DNA from: Vibrio hepatarius
GTDB lineage: Bacteria; Pseudomonadota; Gammaproteobacteria; Enterobacterales; Vibrionaceae
Assembly (NCBI RefSeq): GCF_018860525.1
Contig: NZ_JAHKPM010000065.1
Span: 62,001 to 126,000 of the forward strand
Direction of reading: 5' to 3'
Length of the DNA stretch: 64,000 nt
Shown: in pieces, positions 18,401-26,817 of the stretch
How positions within the stretch are numbered: the stretch's first letter is position 1
Layout of the letters: every line of letters starts with the position of its first letter
Translations under genes and position numbers: made by a program
Notes under the pieces: model-generated
The model's input: only the letters and a program-made list of their open reading frames with translations
Told to the model about the DNA's origin: nothing
Database searches by the model: none

Positions 18401-20250
18401 TCCGTCTCCAAGTCGCATTTAACCATCTGCACATTTTTATTGATCCAAATCCGGACTCTGCGAAAACTTGGAAAGAGCGTGATCGCTTATTCAAACTCCC
18501 TCGCTCAAGCTGGGAAGACTACAATACCAAATTGATTTCAAAAGGTGGCGGTATATTCCCACGGCGCGCTAAATCGATTTCGCTAACTCCTGAAATCCAA
18601 AAGATGATAGGTACTAAAAAAACGTCTTTAGCGCCGAATGAACTGATTAAAATGCTTCTTAAAATGGAAGTAGATCTTTTGTGGAACGGTGGGATCGGGA
18701 CTTATGTGAAGTCTGCAACCGAGACTCATACTGACGTAGGAGATCGTGCAAACGACGTATTACGCATAGATGGTCGAGACTTACGAGCTAAAGTTGTGGG
18801 TGAAGGCGGCAATCTTGGTATGACTCAATTAGGTAGAGTTGAGTATGCACTAACAGGTGGCCGGGTAAACACCGACTTTGTCGATAATGTTGGTGGGGTA
18901 GACTGTTCGGATAATGAGGTTAACATCAAAATCTTCCTCAATGGACTTGTTGCAAATGGTGATTTAACCGTTAAACAACGCAATAAAATCCTAGAGTCAA
19001 TGGAGGATGAAGTTGGCGAAATTGTATTAGATGACGCGTATTGCCAATCTGAATCTATTTCAGTAACTGAACAACGTGGCACGGGGTTAGTTAAAGAGCA
19101 AATTCGTTTCATTCATGATATGGAAAAAGCAGGCCATCTTGATCGCGCTTTAGAGCATATCCCAGACGACGAGACCTTATTAGAACGAGAGAAACTTGGC
19201 CAAGCCCTTACCAGACCTGAATTAGCTGTCCTCGTTGCCTATGGCAAGATGGTTTTGAAAGAGGATCTAGTTCATGATGATATTTCCAATGATGACTACC
19301 ATGCTCAACAATTAGTTAACTATTTCCCAACTAAATTACGATGTGACTATGTCCAGCAAATGGATAGTCACCCATTGCGTGCAGAAATTATAGCGACTGC
19401 ATTAGCAAATCAAATGGTTAATGAAATGGGCTGTAACTATGTAACTCGTATGCAAGAGGAAACTGGCGCACACATAGTCGATATTGCTAATGCTTACGCA
19501 GCTTGTCGCGAGATTTTTGGTTTAGACAAAGTTCTAACATCACTACGTGCTCTTGATAATAAGGCTTCTACGGATGCTCAGTATGACATGATGTTTTATG
19601 TACGCAGAACAATGCGACGTTTGTCTCGTTGGGTGTTGCGTAATAGAACAGGTCGGCAGTGTGTGAAAGCTCTTGTTGAACTTTATCAAGGTGATGTAGA
19701 GAATATCAACGCTAAGCTGAATAGTATACTTGTACCTGCTGAAGTTGAAGAACATAAGCAGATGGCGCAGTCTTGGATTGATCAAGGAGTCACTCCAGAA
19801 ACAGCCATTTACGTGTCACGTCTATCCAGCCTTTATTCAGTATTGGATATCTCAACAGTATCTCGTGAGAAAGGCATTTCAGTTGAACAAGTAGCCAAAC
19901 TTTACTTTAACTTGGGTGATAGATTGTCATTACATTGGTTCCTAAACCAAATCAATGCTCAAGCGGTAGATAACAATTGGCAAGCACTAGCTCGTGCGGC
20001 ATTTCGAGAAGATCTGGATTGGCAGCAACGTCAGCTTACTGGCCAAGTACTAAGTTGTAACTGCGTTCCTGAGGATTTGAATGTGATGAAAGCACTTGAT
20101 GAATGGATCTCTAGTAACGAAGTATCATTACACAGATGGGAAAACATTCTTAACGAATTCAAAGTTGGATCAGTACATGAATTTGCTAAGTTCTCAGTTG
20201 CATTACGTGAGTTAATGTTACTCAACTTAAATTGTGCAGCTAACGAGTAG
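15409..20250 (+). CDS. NAD-specific glutamate dehydrogenase, large (about 180 kDa) type
   Basis: A 1613-residue protein of the large bacterial NAD-GDH class (as in Streptomyces clavuligerus, Pseudomonas GdhB and Shewanella), which deaminates glutamate to 2-oxoglutarate with NAD+. The long N-terminal half contains ACT-like regulatory segments. The catalytic core shows KVARGGLRWSDRQEDFRTE (about residue 810), VIVPVGAKGGFV (about 843), FASGGSNGYDHKAMGITAKG and GVGDMAGDVFGNGML, followed by the NAD-binding part with VVGEGGNLGMTQ. The frame opens upstream at 15394, but ATG 15409 follows GTGGAG and gives the conserved MTARETLMPVLL start. No frameshift is seen. Confidence 0.94.
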   Translation: MTARETLMPVLLEKVYKLIQDKLELAHQPLVTQLAQHLFSNISHDDLVERNESDLYGAIISLWHHINEKKADEVSVRVFNPTVSRQGWQSTHTIVEIVVPDSPFLVDSVKMALSRLDLASHLMLHGPTQIERNKVGDITGINKGKGTLQSLFHMEVDRLSAKETMTSLREELEKIISDTALVVHDWLLMVEKVEEVTNQVEAQKDHIKTDRNRYEETVKFLRWLGDHNFTFMGYKEYDLVHVDGDTELRPTADKGLGLFANRHRVRSVKLSEFPDSARLEAKKPFLLIMTKGNTPSRIHRPAYTDYIGIKKIDKDGKVVGEHRFTGLYTSAVYNQSVESIPLIREKVERILVSSRYREGSYAFKALHNILENYPRDELLQANEDELLEVGMGVVQMQDRDMLRLFIRKDPFGRFFSCMVYVIKDRYNTELRRKTQQILKQYFGCDNEVEFTTYFSESPLARTHYIVRVDNNNMDVDVKMIEQNLMEASSTWDDRLSDSIVANFGESKGLPLAKEYLHAFPRSYKEDVLPGSALADIERIESLSDDNRLGMLFYRPQELASDSKSVRFKLYHRDEPIHLSDVMPMLENLGLRVIGESPYEVRKADGHIYWILDFSMLHKSEKTVDLREARDRFQQAFAAIWAGNLESDGFNRLVLGASLTGREISILRAYARYMRQVGFPFSQQYIEETLSHYPELARCLVALFVKRFDPKYKGSQKGQTELIKSMTEQLDHVESLDDDRIIRRYMEMITATLRTNYYQLDANKQPKPWLSLKMKPSEIPEIPQPVPAFEIFVYAPDIEGVHLRGGKVARGGLRWSDRQEDFRTEILGLVKAQQVKNTVIVPVGAKGGFVCKRQHTLSGRDEIFAEGQRCYKRFIRALLDVSDNIVEGEVSPPKNVVRHDEDDPYLVVAADKGTATFSDLANSVSDEYNFWLGDAFASGGSNGYDHKAMGITAKGGWESVKRHFREMGIDCQTTDFTVIGVGDMAGDVFGNGMLLSKHIRLQVAFNHLHIFIDPNPDSAKTWKERDRLFKLPRSSWEDYNTKLISKGGGIFPRRAKSISLTPEIQKMIGTKKTSLAPNELIKMLLKMEVDLLWNGGIGTYVKSATETHTDVGDRANDVLRIDGRDLRAKVVGEGGNLGMTQLGRVEYALTGGRVNTDFVDNVGGVDCSDNEVNIKIFLNGLVANGDLTVKQRNKILESMEDEVGEIVLDDAYCQSESISVTEQRGTGLVKEQIRFIHDMEKAGHLDRALEHIPDDETLLEREKLGQALTRPELAVLVAYGKMVLKEDLVHDDISNDDYHAQQLVNYFPTKLRCDYVQQMDSHPLRAEIIATALANQMVNEMGCNYVTRMQEETGAHIVDIANAYAACREIFGLDKVLTSLRALDNKASTDAQYDMMFYVRRTMRRLSRWVLRNRTGRQCVKALVELYQGDVENINAKLNSILVPAEVEEHKQMAQSWIDQGVTPETAIYVSRLSSLYSVLDISTVSREKGISVEQVAKLYFNLGDRLSLHWFLNQINAQAVDNNWQALARAAFREDLDWQQRQLTGQVLSCNCVPEDLNVMKALDEWISSNEVSLHRWENILNEFKVGSVHEFAKFSVALRELMLLNLNCAANE

Positions 20251-20294
20251 TATTTATCTTTCATTGAATTATGCGGTAAAACAGTAAATAATAT

Positions 20295-20319
20295 AGCCCC
20301 GTTCGTACGGGGCTTTTTT
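20295..20319 (+). terminator. Intrinsic terminator of the NAD-GDH gene
   Basis: AGCCCCG and CGGGGCT pair around a 6-base loop followed by six T residues. It lies between the dehydrogenase stop and pyrD. Confidence 0.9.
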
Positions 20320-20333
20320 CTATCGGAGGCACA

Positions 20334-21344
20334 ATGCTTTACCGTCTAGCCAGAACTGGCTTTTTTCAACTTGATGCCGAAAAGGCACATGATCTTGCAA
20401 TTGAAAACTTTAAACGTTTTACAGGTACACCTCTTGATCTTATGTACCGCCAACAACTTCCTAACCGCCCAGTAGAATGTATGGGAATCACTTTCCGCAA
20501 CCCTGTCGGACTTGCTGCCGGTTTAGATAAAAATGGCGAGTGTATAGAAGCTTTTGATGCTATGGGTTTTGGTTTTGTTGAAGTTGGAACAGTGACACCT
20601 AAACCTCAACCAGGGAATGAAAAGCCGCGGCTATTTCGACTAATAGAAGCAGAAGGGATCATTAATCGAATGGGTTTTAACAACCAGGGTGTAGATAACT
20701 TGGTTGAAAATGTAAAGAAGGCAAGCTTTAACTGTATTCTTGGGATTAATATAGGTAAGAATAAAGATACTCCGATTGAAAAGGGGGCAGAAGACTACCT
20801 AATTTGCATGGATAAGGTCTATCAGCATGCTGGATATATTGCTGTCAATATATCTTCTCCTAATACTCCAGGATTACGATCGCTCCAATACGGTAATGCA
20901 TTAGACGAGCTTCTATCAGATTTAAAACAAAAACAAACAGAACTAACCGATAAACACCAAAAATATGTCCCACTCGCATTAAAAATTGCTCCTGATTTGA
21001 GCGATGATGAAATAAACCAAGTTTGTGATTCATTAATAAAAAATAAAATGGATGGAGTCATTGCAACCAATACCACACTTGATCGTAGTATTGTTGAAGG
21101 AATGAAATATGCGGATGAGGCAGGGGGCTTAAGTGGGCGACCCGTTCAGTCTAGAAGTACAGAGGTTGTTCGCCTTTTACACCACAAACTAAAAGATAAA
21201 ATTCCAGTCATCGGAGTAGGTGGCATTGACTCTTTTGTCGCTGCTAAAGAGAAAATGATGGCAGGAGCTCAGCTGATCCAGGTATATTCTGGATTTATAT
21301 ATCATGGCCCTACACTTGTTCGAGATATCGTCAAAAATCTTTAG
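20334..21344 (+). CDS. pyrD: Dihydroorotate dehydrogenase (quinone), class 2
   Basis: A 336-residue membrane-associated FMN enzyme that oxidises dihydroorotate to orotate using ubiquinone, the fourth step of pyrimidine synthesis. The class 2 N-terminal amphipathic helix (MLYRLARTGFFQLDAEKAHD) is present. The core shows NPVGLAAGLDKNGE, GFVEVGTVTPKPQPGN, NRMGFNNQG, the catalytic-serine motif VNISSPNTPGLR and the phosphate-binding GVGGIDS. TCGGAGG precedes the ATG. zapC follows, as in E. coli. Confidence 0.97.
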   Translation: MLYRLARTGFFQLDAEKAHDLAIENFKRFTGTPLDLMYRQQLPNRPVECMGITFRNPVGLAAGLDKNGECIEAFDAMGFGFVEVGTVTPKPQPGNEKPRLFRLIEAEGIINRMGFNNQGVDNLVENVKKASFNCILGINIGKNKDTPIEKGAEDYLICMDKVYQHAGYIAVNISSPNTPGLRSLQYGNALDELLSDLKQKQTELTDKHQKYVPLALKIAPDLSDDEINQVCDSLIKNKMDGVIATNTTLDRSIVEGMKYADEAGGLSGRPVQSRSTEVVRLLHHKLKDKIPVIGVGGIDSFVAAKEKMMAGAQLIQVYSGFIYHGPTLVRDIVKNL

Positions 21345-21397
21345 TTGAAATATGTGACAATGTCACTATGAAATAAACGTATTTACTTGGATTTTTT

Positions 21398-21432
21398 AAG
21401 AGGAAATGATTACTCATTTCCTCTTTTTTTTC
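21398..21432 (+). terminator. Intrinsic terminator of pyrD
   Basis: A perfect 12-bp stem, AAGAGGAAATGA and TCATTTCCTCTT, with a 4-base loop is followed by an uninterrupted T-run. Confidence 0.93.
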
Positions 21433-21516
21433 ATTACATAGTACATAAAATTTGACTAGCAGTATTTTTGGGTAAGAGTTTTGTTTACCTTAAATTGAAT
21501 TTTATACGAGATTGAA

Positions 21517-22071
21517 ATGATGCTTAAACCGAGCGATAAGTGGACTTGGTATTACGATGACACACAACAGCACTTGATGCTGGATCTTGGTGACGACATC
21601 ATTTTCAGGACAAACATGTCAAAAAAATTGGTTGTAGATTGCGCAATTGGTATAAATGAATTTTCAGTCGATGATGCTTCTGCTTTCCAAACATATAAAG
21701 AACAGATCTCACATCTTAATCTTTCAGAACCCAGACAAGCAGAGCTAGCACTATACTGCGTATCGGCTAAACGCTTTCACAAGCCTGTTCAGCCCAAAAG
21801 TTGGTTTTTTAACCCTGTAGCCTGCGGTGAACAATCGCCTGAAGAAGGCGACTTTATAAAGCTTTTAAACAACCATAGTGAAGGCTATTTTATCGTGCTG
21901 GAAGTAGGGGATAATGCCAGCTTGTGTGCATTGGTGGATATAGCCCCTTTTGTTCTAGACGGCAAAAAGTCTCTTCAATTCGGTCAAGCAATTAAAGTTA
22001 TGCATGACCGAATGTCTATAGTAAACCAAACTTTAACCCAACCATCACACTCAATAGCATTGGTGAGTTAA
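21517..22071 (+). CDS. zapC: Cell division protein ZapC
   Basis: A 184-residue homolog of ZapC, a cytoplasmic Z-ring-associated protein that bundles FtsZ protofilaments. Matching blocks are KPSDKWTWYYDDTQQHLMLDLG at the N-terminus, VDDASAFQTYKEQI, QPKSWFFNP in the middle, and the C-terminal NASLCALVDIAP and LQFGQAIKVMHDRM. Position directly after pyrD is the conserved enteric and Vibrio arrangement and supports the call. Confidence 0.9.
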   Translation: MMLKPSDKWTWYYDDTQQHLMLDLGDDIIFRTNMSKKLVVDCAIGINEFSVDDASAFQTYKEQISHLNLSEPRQAELALYCVSAKRFHKPVQPKSWFFNPVACGEQSPEEGDFIKLLNNHSEGYFIVLEVGDNASLCALVDIAPFVLDGKKSLQFGQAIKVMHDRMSIVNQTLTQPSHSIALVS

Positions 22072-22101
22072 CTCTTTTCATTTTTTTGGTTTCACTTCTG
22101 C

Positions 22102-22126
22102 ATCGGCTTAAGCGCCGATTTTCTTT
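22102..22126 (+). terminator. Intrinsic terminator of zapC
   Basis: ATCGGC and GCCGAT pair over a 6-base loop, followed by a T-rich tail (TTTCTTTAATTT). Confidence 0.7.
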
Positions 22127-22540
22127 AATTTAAGATCCCTTACTTAACAAATCAGTAAAAAATAATCACTATTTTTATCAATAAATAAGGTAAAAATAGC
22201 TTGCCGTATCGCCCAAAAACCTCAAGTATTCCTCTATTAGCTCATTTTTGTAACTAAATAACCAGAATAAAGCCATCTGGTATATACCAAAATGGTAGTG
22301 AATAAGTATTTACTACCACGACACTTCAGGTTTTGGTTGACTATTTGATAAAAAATCAATATTTTTTGAAATAAAACAGCACCAGACTATCTGATATTGT
22401 CATAGGGGTTGCCTAAGCAAAATTATGGTTGTTTTTTGCCCACTCAGGGGCTTTCATTAGAAGAATAGCAAGGAATAGGCTAACCAAATGTGGATGATGC
22501 AGGTATAATCATCCGTCTTTACCATTTATTTAAGAACACT
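22127..22540. other. AT-rich 0.4-kb intergenic region upstream of rlmKL
   Basis: No convincing coding frame is present. A near-perfect 26-bp palindrome lies at 22293-22318 (arms TGGTAGT and ACTACCA, inner arms AATA and TATT, one G/T mismatch). Just upstream is ACCAGA with TCTGGT, 9 bases apart. The start-proximal part probably carries the rlmKL promoter. It is longer than a usual leader in this genome. Confidence 0.5.
22293..22318. promoter_or_regulatory. 26-bp palindrome, possible operator
   Basis: The left arm reads TGGTAGTGAATA and the right arm TATTTACTACCA around a 2-base centre, with a single mismatch that would be a G-U pair in RNA. Such compact dyads typically bind homodimeric regulators. 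There is no T-run for termination. No known consensus is recognised. Confidence 0.4.
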
Positions 22541-24664
22541 ATGCATCAATATCTTGCGGTTACATCCAACGGACTAGAAAACCTGTTAGTTGAAGAATTA
22601 AGTAAACTAGGGATAGAAAACGCCAAGCCTGTTCAAGCTGGAGTAAAATTTAGTGCTTCTAATGAACAAGTCTATCGCTGCTGCTTATGGAGCCGCTTAG
22701 CATCTCGATTTGTTAGAATTCTGTCGGAGTTTACTTGTAATAATGATATGGACTTATATCTTGCGAGTTCGGCAGTAAATTGGGTTAAACAATTTCATAG
22801 TTCAAACAAGTTTATTGTTGACTTTAAGGGAACTAACCGAGAAATTCGCAATAGCCAATATGGCGCGATGAAGGTAAAAGATGCAATAGTGGATTGCTTT
22901 AATAAAACAGGTTTACCAAGGCCATCGATCAGCAAAGATCAGCCAGATCTTCGAGTTCACTTAAGACTCCATAAAGATAAAGCATTACTGGGTATAGATA
23001 TGGTAGGTGGCGGTCTTCACCAGCGAGGTTATCGACTCGAATCAGGAAAAGCCCCATTGAGAGAAACTCTTGCAGCAGCGCTAGTTCTTCGTTCTGGTTG
23101 GGATATGCAGGAGCCTCTCTTAGATCCTATGTGTGGCTCAGGAACACTTCTTATTGAAGCTGCAATGCTCGCTTCGAATATCGCGCCAGGAATCAAGCGT
23201 GAGAAATTTAGCTTTGAAGTTTTAGAAGACTTTGAAGCACAGACTTGGACAGAAATTAAAACAGAGGCATCAGTTCAAGGTAGAAAAGGTGTCAAAAAAA
23301 ATGACACTAAGTTTTATGGTTTCGATAATGATGCGGGCATGGTTCAAACAGCAAAAGACAATGCACGTAGAGCTGGAGTCGATTCATTAATTACTTTTGA
23401 GCTCAAAGATGCCAGTGAATTAAAACGTCCATCCGATTTCAATTTAGGTATTATTGTATCAAACCCTCCTTATGGTGAAAGACTCGGCACACACCCTGGC
23501 TTGATCGCACTTTATACGGCATTCGGAGCTCAATTAAAGTCAGAGTTTAGAGGCTGTAAGGCTTCAATTTTTTCAAGCTCCGAAGAGTTACTGAGTTGCT
23601 TACGTATGAGGGCAGACAAACAATACAAACTCGATAATGGCTCATTACCCTGTCACCAAAAAAATTATGCTATTTCCAGTAAGGTTAACTCATCCACCAG
23701 TGACAGTGTCACACAACCTGCAATAGCCCCTGATTTCTCAAATCGCCTTAAAAAAAATATTGCCAAGATTGCAAAATGGGCAAAGAAAGAGCAATTAGAT
23801 TGTTACCGAGTCTATGACGCGGATCTTCCAGAATATAACGTAGCCATTGATGTTTACTTAGACCATCTAGTTATACAGGAATACGCTGCACCAAAAAACA
23901 TTCCTGAGGAAAAAGCAAAACTTCGTCTTACCGATATTATCCGTGCATCAATTCAAGTTACTGGAACTGATGCAAATAAAGTTGTCTTAAAAGTGCGTGA
24001 GAAGCAAAAAGGGCGCTCACAGTATCAAAAATTATCGCAACAATCACAAATTATGACTGTGTCTGAGTATGGAGTTGATCTTATTGTTAACTTGCATGAC
24101 TACTTAGATACTGGCTTATTTCTCGACCACAAGCTGACACGTCAAAAAATTGGACAATGGGCTCAAGGTAAAGATTTTTTGAACCTATTTGCTTACACTG
24201 GTTCTGCAACAGTTCACGCCGCTTGTGGGGGAGCGAAGTCAACAACGACAATCGATATGTCGAACACTTATCTAGAATGGGCTCAAGAGAATATGAAACT
24301 CAACGGCCAGATAGGGCGTCAACATAGATTTGAGCAAGCTGACTGTTTACAATGGTTGGAAACAACAAATTCCCAATTTGATTTGATATTTATTGATCCA
24401 CCCACATTTTCCAATTCAAAAAGAATGCAACAAACTTTTGATGTTCAGCGAGACCACATCCATTTGATGAAAAATCTCAAAAGACTTATTCGTCCTGAAG
24501 GAAAAATCGTTTTTTCAAATAATAAGCGACAATTTAAAATGGACATGGATTCAATGAAAGAGCTAAATCTAGACGTACAAAATATCTCTGCACTAACACT
24601 GCCGCTCGATTTTTCTCGCAACAAGCATATCCACAATTGCTGGATTGTTTCTCATAGCAATTAA
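22541..24664 (+). CDS. rlmL: 23S rRNA m2G2445/m7G2069 methyltransferase RlmKL
   Basis: A 707-residue fusion of two SAM-dependent methyltransferases (RlmL then RlmK) that modify 23S rRNA G2445 and G2069. An N-terminal THUMP domain precedes RlmL, with LDPMCGSGTLLIEAA and the catalytic SNPPYGERLG. The C-terminal RlmK part has LFLDHKLTRQ, FLNLFAYTGSATVHAACGGA and FIDPPTFSNSKRM. The frame is open from 22490, but ATG 22541 (MHQYLAVTSNGLENLL) matches the family N-terminus. Its stop overlaps the start of the glutaredoxin-like gene (TAATG). Confidence 0.95.
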   Translation: MHQYLAVTSNGLENLLVEELSKLGIENAKPVQAGVKFSASNEQVYRCCLWSRLASRFVRILSEFTCNNDMDLYLASSAVNWVKQFHSSNKFIVDFKGTNREIRNSQYGAMKVKDAIVDCFNKTGLPRPSISKDQPDLRVHLRLHKDKALLGIDMVGGGLHQRGYRLESGKAPLRETLAAALVLRSGWDMQEPLLDPMCGSGTLLIEAAMLASNIAPGIKREKFSFEVLEDFEAQTWTEIKTEASVQGRKGVKKNDTKFYGFDNDAGMVQTAKDNARRAGVDSLITFELKDASELKRPSDFNLGIIVSNPPYGERLGTHPGLIALYTAFGAQLKSEFRGCKASIFSSSEELLSCLRMRADKQYKLDNGSLPCHQKNYAISSKVNSSTSDSVTQPAIAPDFSNRLKKNIAKIAKWAKKEQLDCYRVYDADLPEYNVAIDVYLDHLVIQEYAAPKNIPEEKAKLRLTDIIRASIQVTGTDANKVVLKVREKQKGRSQYQKLSQQSQIMTVSEYGVDLIVNLHDYLDTGLFLDHKLTRQKIGQWAQGKDFLNLFAYTGSATVHAACGGAKSTTTIDMSNTYLEWAQENMKLNGQIGRQHRFEQADCLQWLETTNSQFDLIFIDPPTFSNSKRMQQTFDVQRDHIHLMKNLKRLIRPEGKIVFSNNKRQFKMDMDSMKELNLDVQNISALTLPLDFSRNKHIHNCWIVSHSN

Positions 24665-24918
24665 TGGAATTAAAGATGGTCACACTATACAGCACTGAAG
24701 GATGTCACCTTTGTGAATTGGCTAATAGTCTTTGTCAACAGCTCAATATCGACCATATGGTGGATACTGTAGACATTGCACTCGATGATGATTTATTTAG
24801 TCGTTACGGCGTCACAATCCCGGTATTGAGCATCAATAATAGTGAACTTAAGTGGCCTTTCGATTTACAACAATTACAAACGTGGTTAGAGAATAATGGC
24901 ATTACTTACCATAAATAA
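24664..24918 (+). CDS. Glutaredoxin-family (DUF836) protein with CxxC
   Basis: An 84-residue thioredoxin-fold protein of the glutaredoxin-like DUF836 family. The redox motif is EGCHLCELA near residues 12-20, and the cis-proline strand is visible in YGVTIPVLSI. Substrate is unknown. The upstream ATG overlaps the rlmKL stop; an alternative ATG at 24676 (MVTLYSTEGCHLC) has GGAATTAAAG before it and would fit the family N-terminus better. The 3' end overlaps the uup start by 23 bases, so rlmKL, this gene and uup form one translational block. Confidence 0.85.
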   Translation: MELKMVTLYSTEGCHLCELANSLCQQLNIDHMVDTVDIALDDDLFSRYGVTIPVLSINNSELKWPFDLQQLQTWLENNGITYHK

Positions 24919-26812
24919 TGGTCTGCTAGCTTATGGCGATCATCCTTTGCTTGATCATGCGGACTTTAACCTTCAAGAAAACGAACGTGTTTGCTTGGTA
25001 GGTAGAAATGGTGCTGGAAAGTCAACATTAATGAAGATTTTAGCCAGTGAAGTTATTCTTGATGATGGCAGACTTAACGTTACACAAGACGTGGTCATTT
25101 CACGCCTTGAACAAGATCCACCTCGAAATCAGGATGGTACTGTATTTGATTATGTCGCAGGTGGCCTTGCTGAAGCTGGTGAACAATTAAAGATCTATCA
25201 AGATTTGTTGGATTTGATCGCTGTCGAACCAACAGATAAAAATATTAATAAACTAACACAGATACAAGAACAACTTGAACATTCAGGTGGTTGGCGTTTT
25301 GAGGAGCGAATCAAAAATGTGCTAGCAGCACTCAAACTTGATGGCAATACAAAGCTTACCGAATTATCTGGAGGATGGCAGCGCAAGGCTGCATTAGCGA
25401 GAGCATTAGTTCGAGAGCCTGATGTCTTACTACTCGATGAGCCTACAAACCATCTTGATGTAACAACGATTGAGTGGTTAGAGAATTTTTTAAAAGATTT
25501 TCGAGGGTCGATAATTTTCATCTCCCATGATCGAGCATTTATTAAGTCAATGGCGACTCGTATTGTTGATCTAGATCGCGGTAAGCTAGTTTCATTCCCA
25601 GGGGATTACGAAAATTACCTTGTTGAGAAAGACGAAATGCTGCGTGTTGAAGAAATGCAGAACACTGAGTTTGATAAAAAACTAGCTCAAGAAGAAGTAT
25701 GGATACGACAAGGTATCAAAGCACGACGAACACGTAACGAAGGCCGGGTCCGAGCGCTCAAAAAATTGCGCGAAGAACGTAAAGATCGCCGTGAAGTTCT
25801 AGGAAAAGCTCAAATTCAAATAGATGATGGGTCTCGTTCAGGTAAAATCGTATTTGAGGCTGAAAACATTTCCTTTAGCATCGATGGGAAACAAATCGTT
25901 AACAATTTTTCATTCAATATAATGCGTGGTGACCGTATTGCTCTTATCGGTCCAAACGGCTGCGGTAAAAGCACTTTACTTAAGTTATTATTAGGCGATC
26001 TCCAAGTTGACTCTGGTAGGCTACATTGTGGAACCAAGTTAGAAGTTGCCTACTTTGATCAGTATAGAGAGCTATTAGATCCAGAAAAGTCTGTGATTGA
26101 TAACTTGGCTGATGGTAAACAAGAAGTCATGGTTGGTGGTCGTCAGCGGCATGCTTTGAGTTATCTTCAAGATTTTTTATTTGCTCCCCAAAGAGCAAGG
26201 ACACCTGTCAAAGCATTGTCCGGTGGAGAAAAAAATCGACTATTACTTGCTCGTATCTTATTAAAACCCAATAACTTACTAGTATTAGATGAACCGACTA
26301 ACGATCTCGATATTGAAACATTGGAACTTTTGGAAGATTTACTTGCCAATTATCAGGGCACCTTGCTTTTAGTTAGCCACGATCGCCAGTTTGTTGATAA
26401 CACAGTAATGACAAGTTGGATTTTTGAAGGTGAAGGTGAGGTTGAAGAGTTTGTCGGTGGTTACCATGATGCGCAGCAACAACGTGATCAAAGCCGAAAA
26501 GCTCGCAACTCTAAAGGGCAAATTCAATCTGAAAAGTGCATTGAACAACCTCTTAAAACTAAACCAATATCAAGCAAAACGAAGAAGTTATCTTATAAAC
26601 TTCAACGCGAACTTGAAGAGTTACCAGCAAAATTGGAACAGCTAGAGGTTGATATAGAGTTAACTCAAGAGAAGGTGAATTCTCCAGATTTCTTCTCTAA
26701 GCCTATAGAAGAAACACAACCAATTTTAGATACGCTTGCTGCTTTAGAGCAGGAGCTTGAGATTGCTTTTGAGCGTTGGGAGACGCTCGAAGCAATGCAA
26801 CAGGAAAGTTAA
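24896..26812 (+). CDS. uup: ABC-F ATPase Uup
   Basis: A 638-residue ABC-F protein with two ATPase domains and no membrane part. Uup binds DNA and ribosomes and limits precise transposon excision and RecA-dependent intermediates in E. coli. The first domain has GRNGAGKSTLMK, LSGGWQRKAALARAL and LLLDEPTNHLD; the second has GPNGCGKSTLLK, LSGGEKNRLLLARILL and LVLDEPTNDLD. A Uup-type C-terminal coiled coil covers about residues 560-635 (LQRELEELPAKLEQLEVDIE). It starts inside the preceding glutaredoxin gene. Confidence 0.95.
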   Translation: MALLTINNGLLAYGDHPLLDHADFNLQENERVCLVGRNGAGKSTLMKILASEVILDDGRLNVTQDVVISRLEQDPPRNQDGTVFDYVAGGLAEAGEQLKIYQDLLDLIAVEPTDKNINKLTQIQEQLEHSGGWRFEERIKNVLAALKLDGNTKLTELSGGWQRKAALARALVREPDVLLLDEPTNHLDVTTIEWLENFLKDFRGSIIFISHDRAFIKSMATRIVDLDRGKLVSFPGDYENYLVEKDEMLRVEEMQNTEFDKKLAQEEVWIRQGIKARRTRNEGRVRALKKLREERKDRREVLGKAQIQIDDGSRSGKIVFEAENISFSIDGKQIVNNFSFNIMRGDRIALIGPNGCGKSTLLKLLLGDLQVDSGRLHCGTKLEVAYFDQYRELLDPEKSVIDNLADGKQEVMVGGRQRHALSYLQDFLFAPQRARTPVKALSGGEKNRLLLARILLKPNNLLVLDEPTNDLDIETLELLEDLLANYQGTLLLVSHDRQFVDNTVMTSWIFEGEGEVEEFVGGYHDAQQQRDQSRKARNSKGQIQSEKCIEQPLKTKPISSKTKKLSYKLQRELEELPAKLEQLEVDIELTQEKVNSPDFFSKPIEETQPILDTLAALEQELEIAFERWETLEAMQQES

Positions 26813-26817
26813 TTCAC

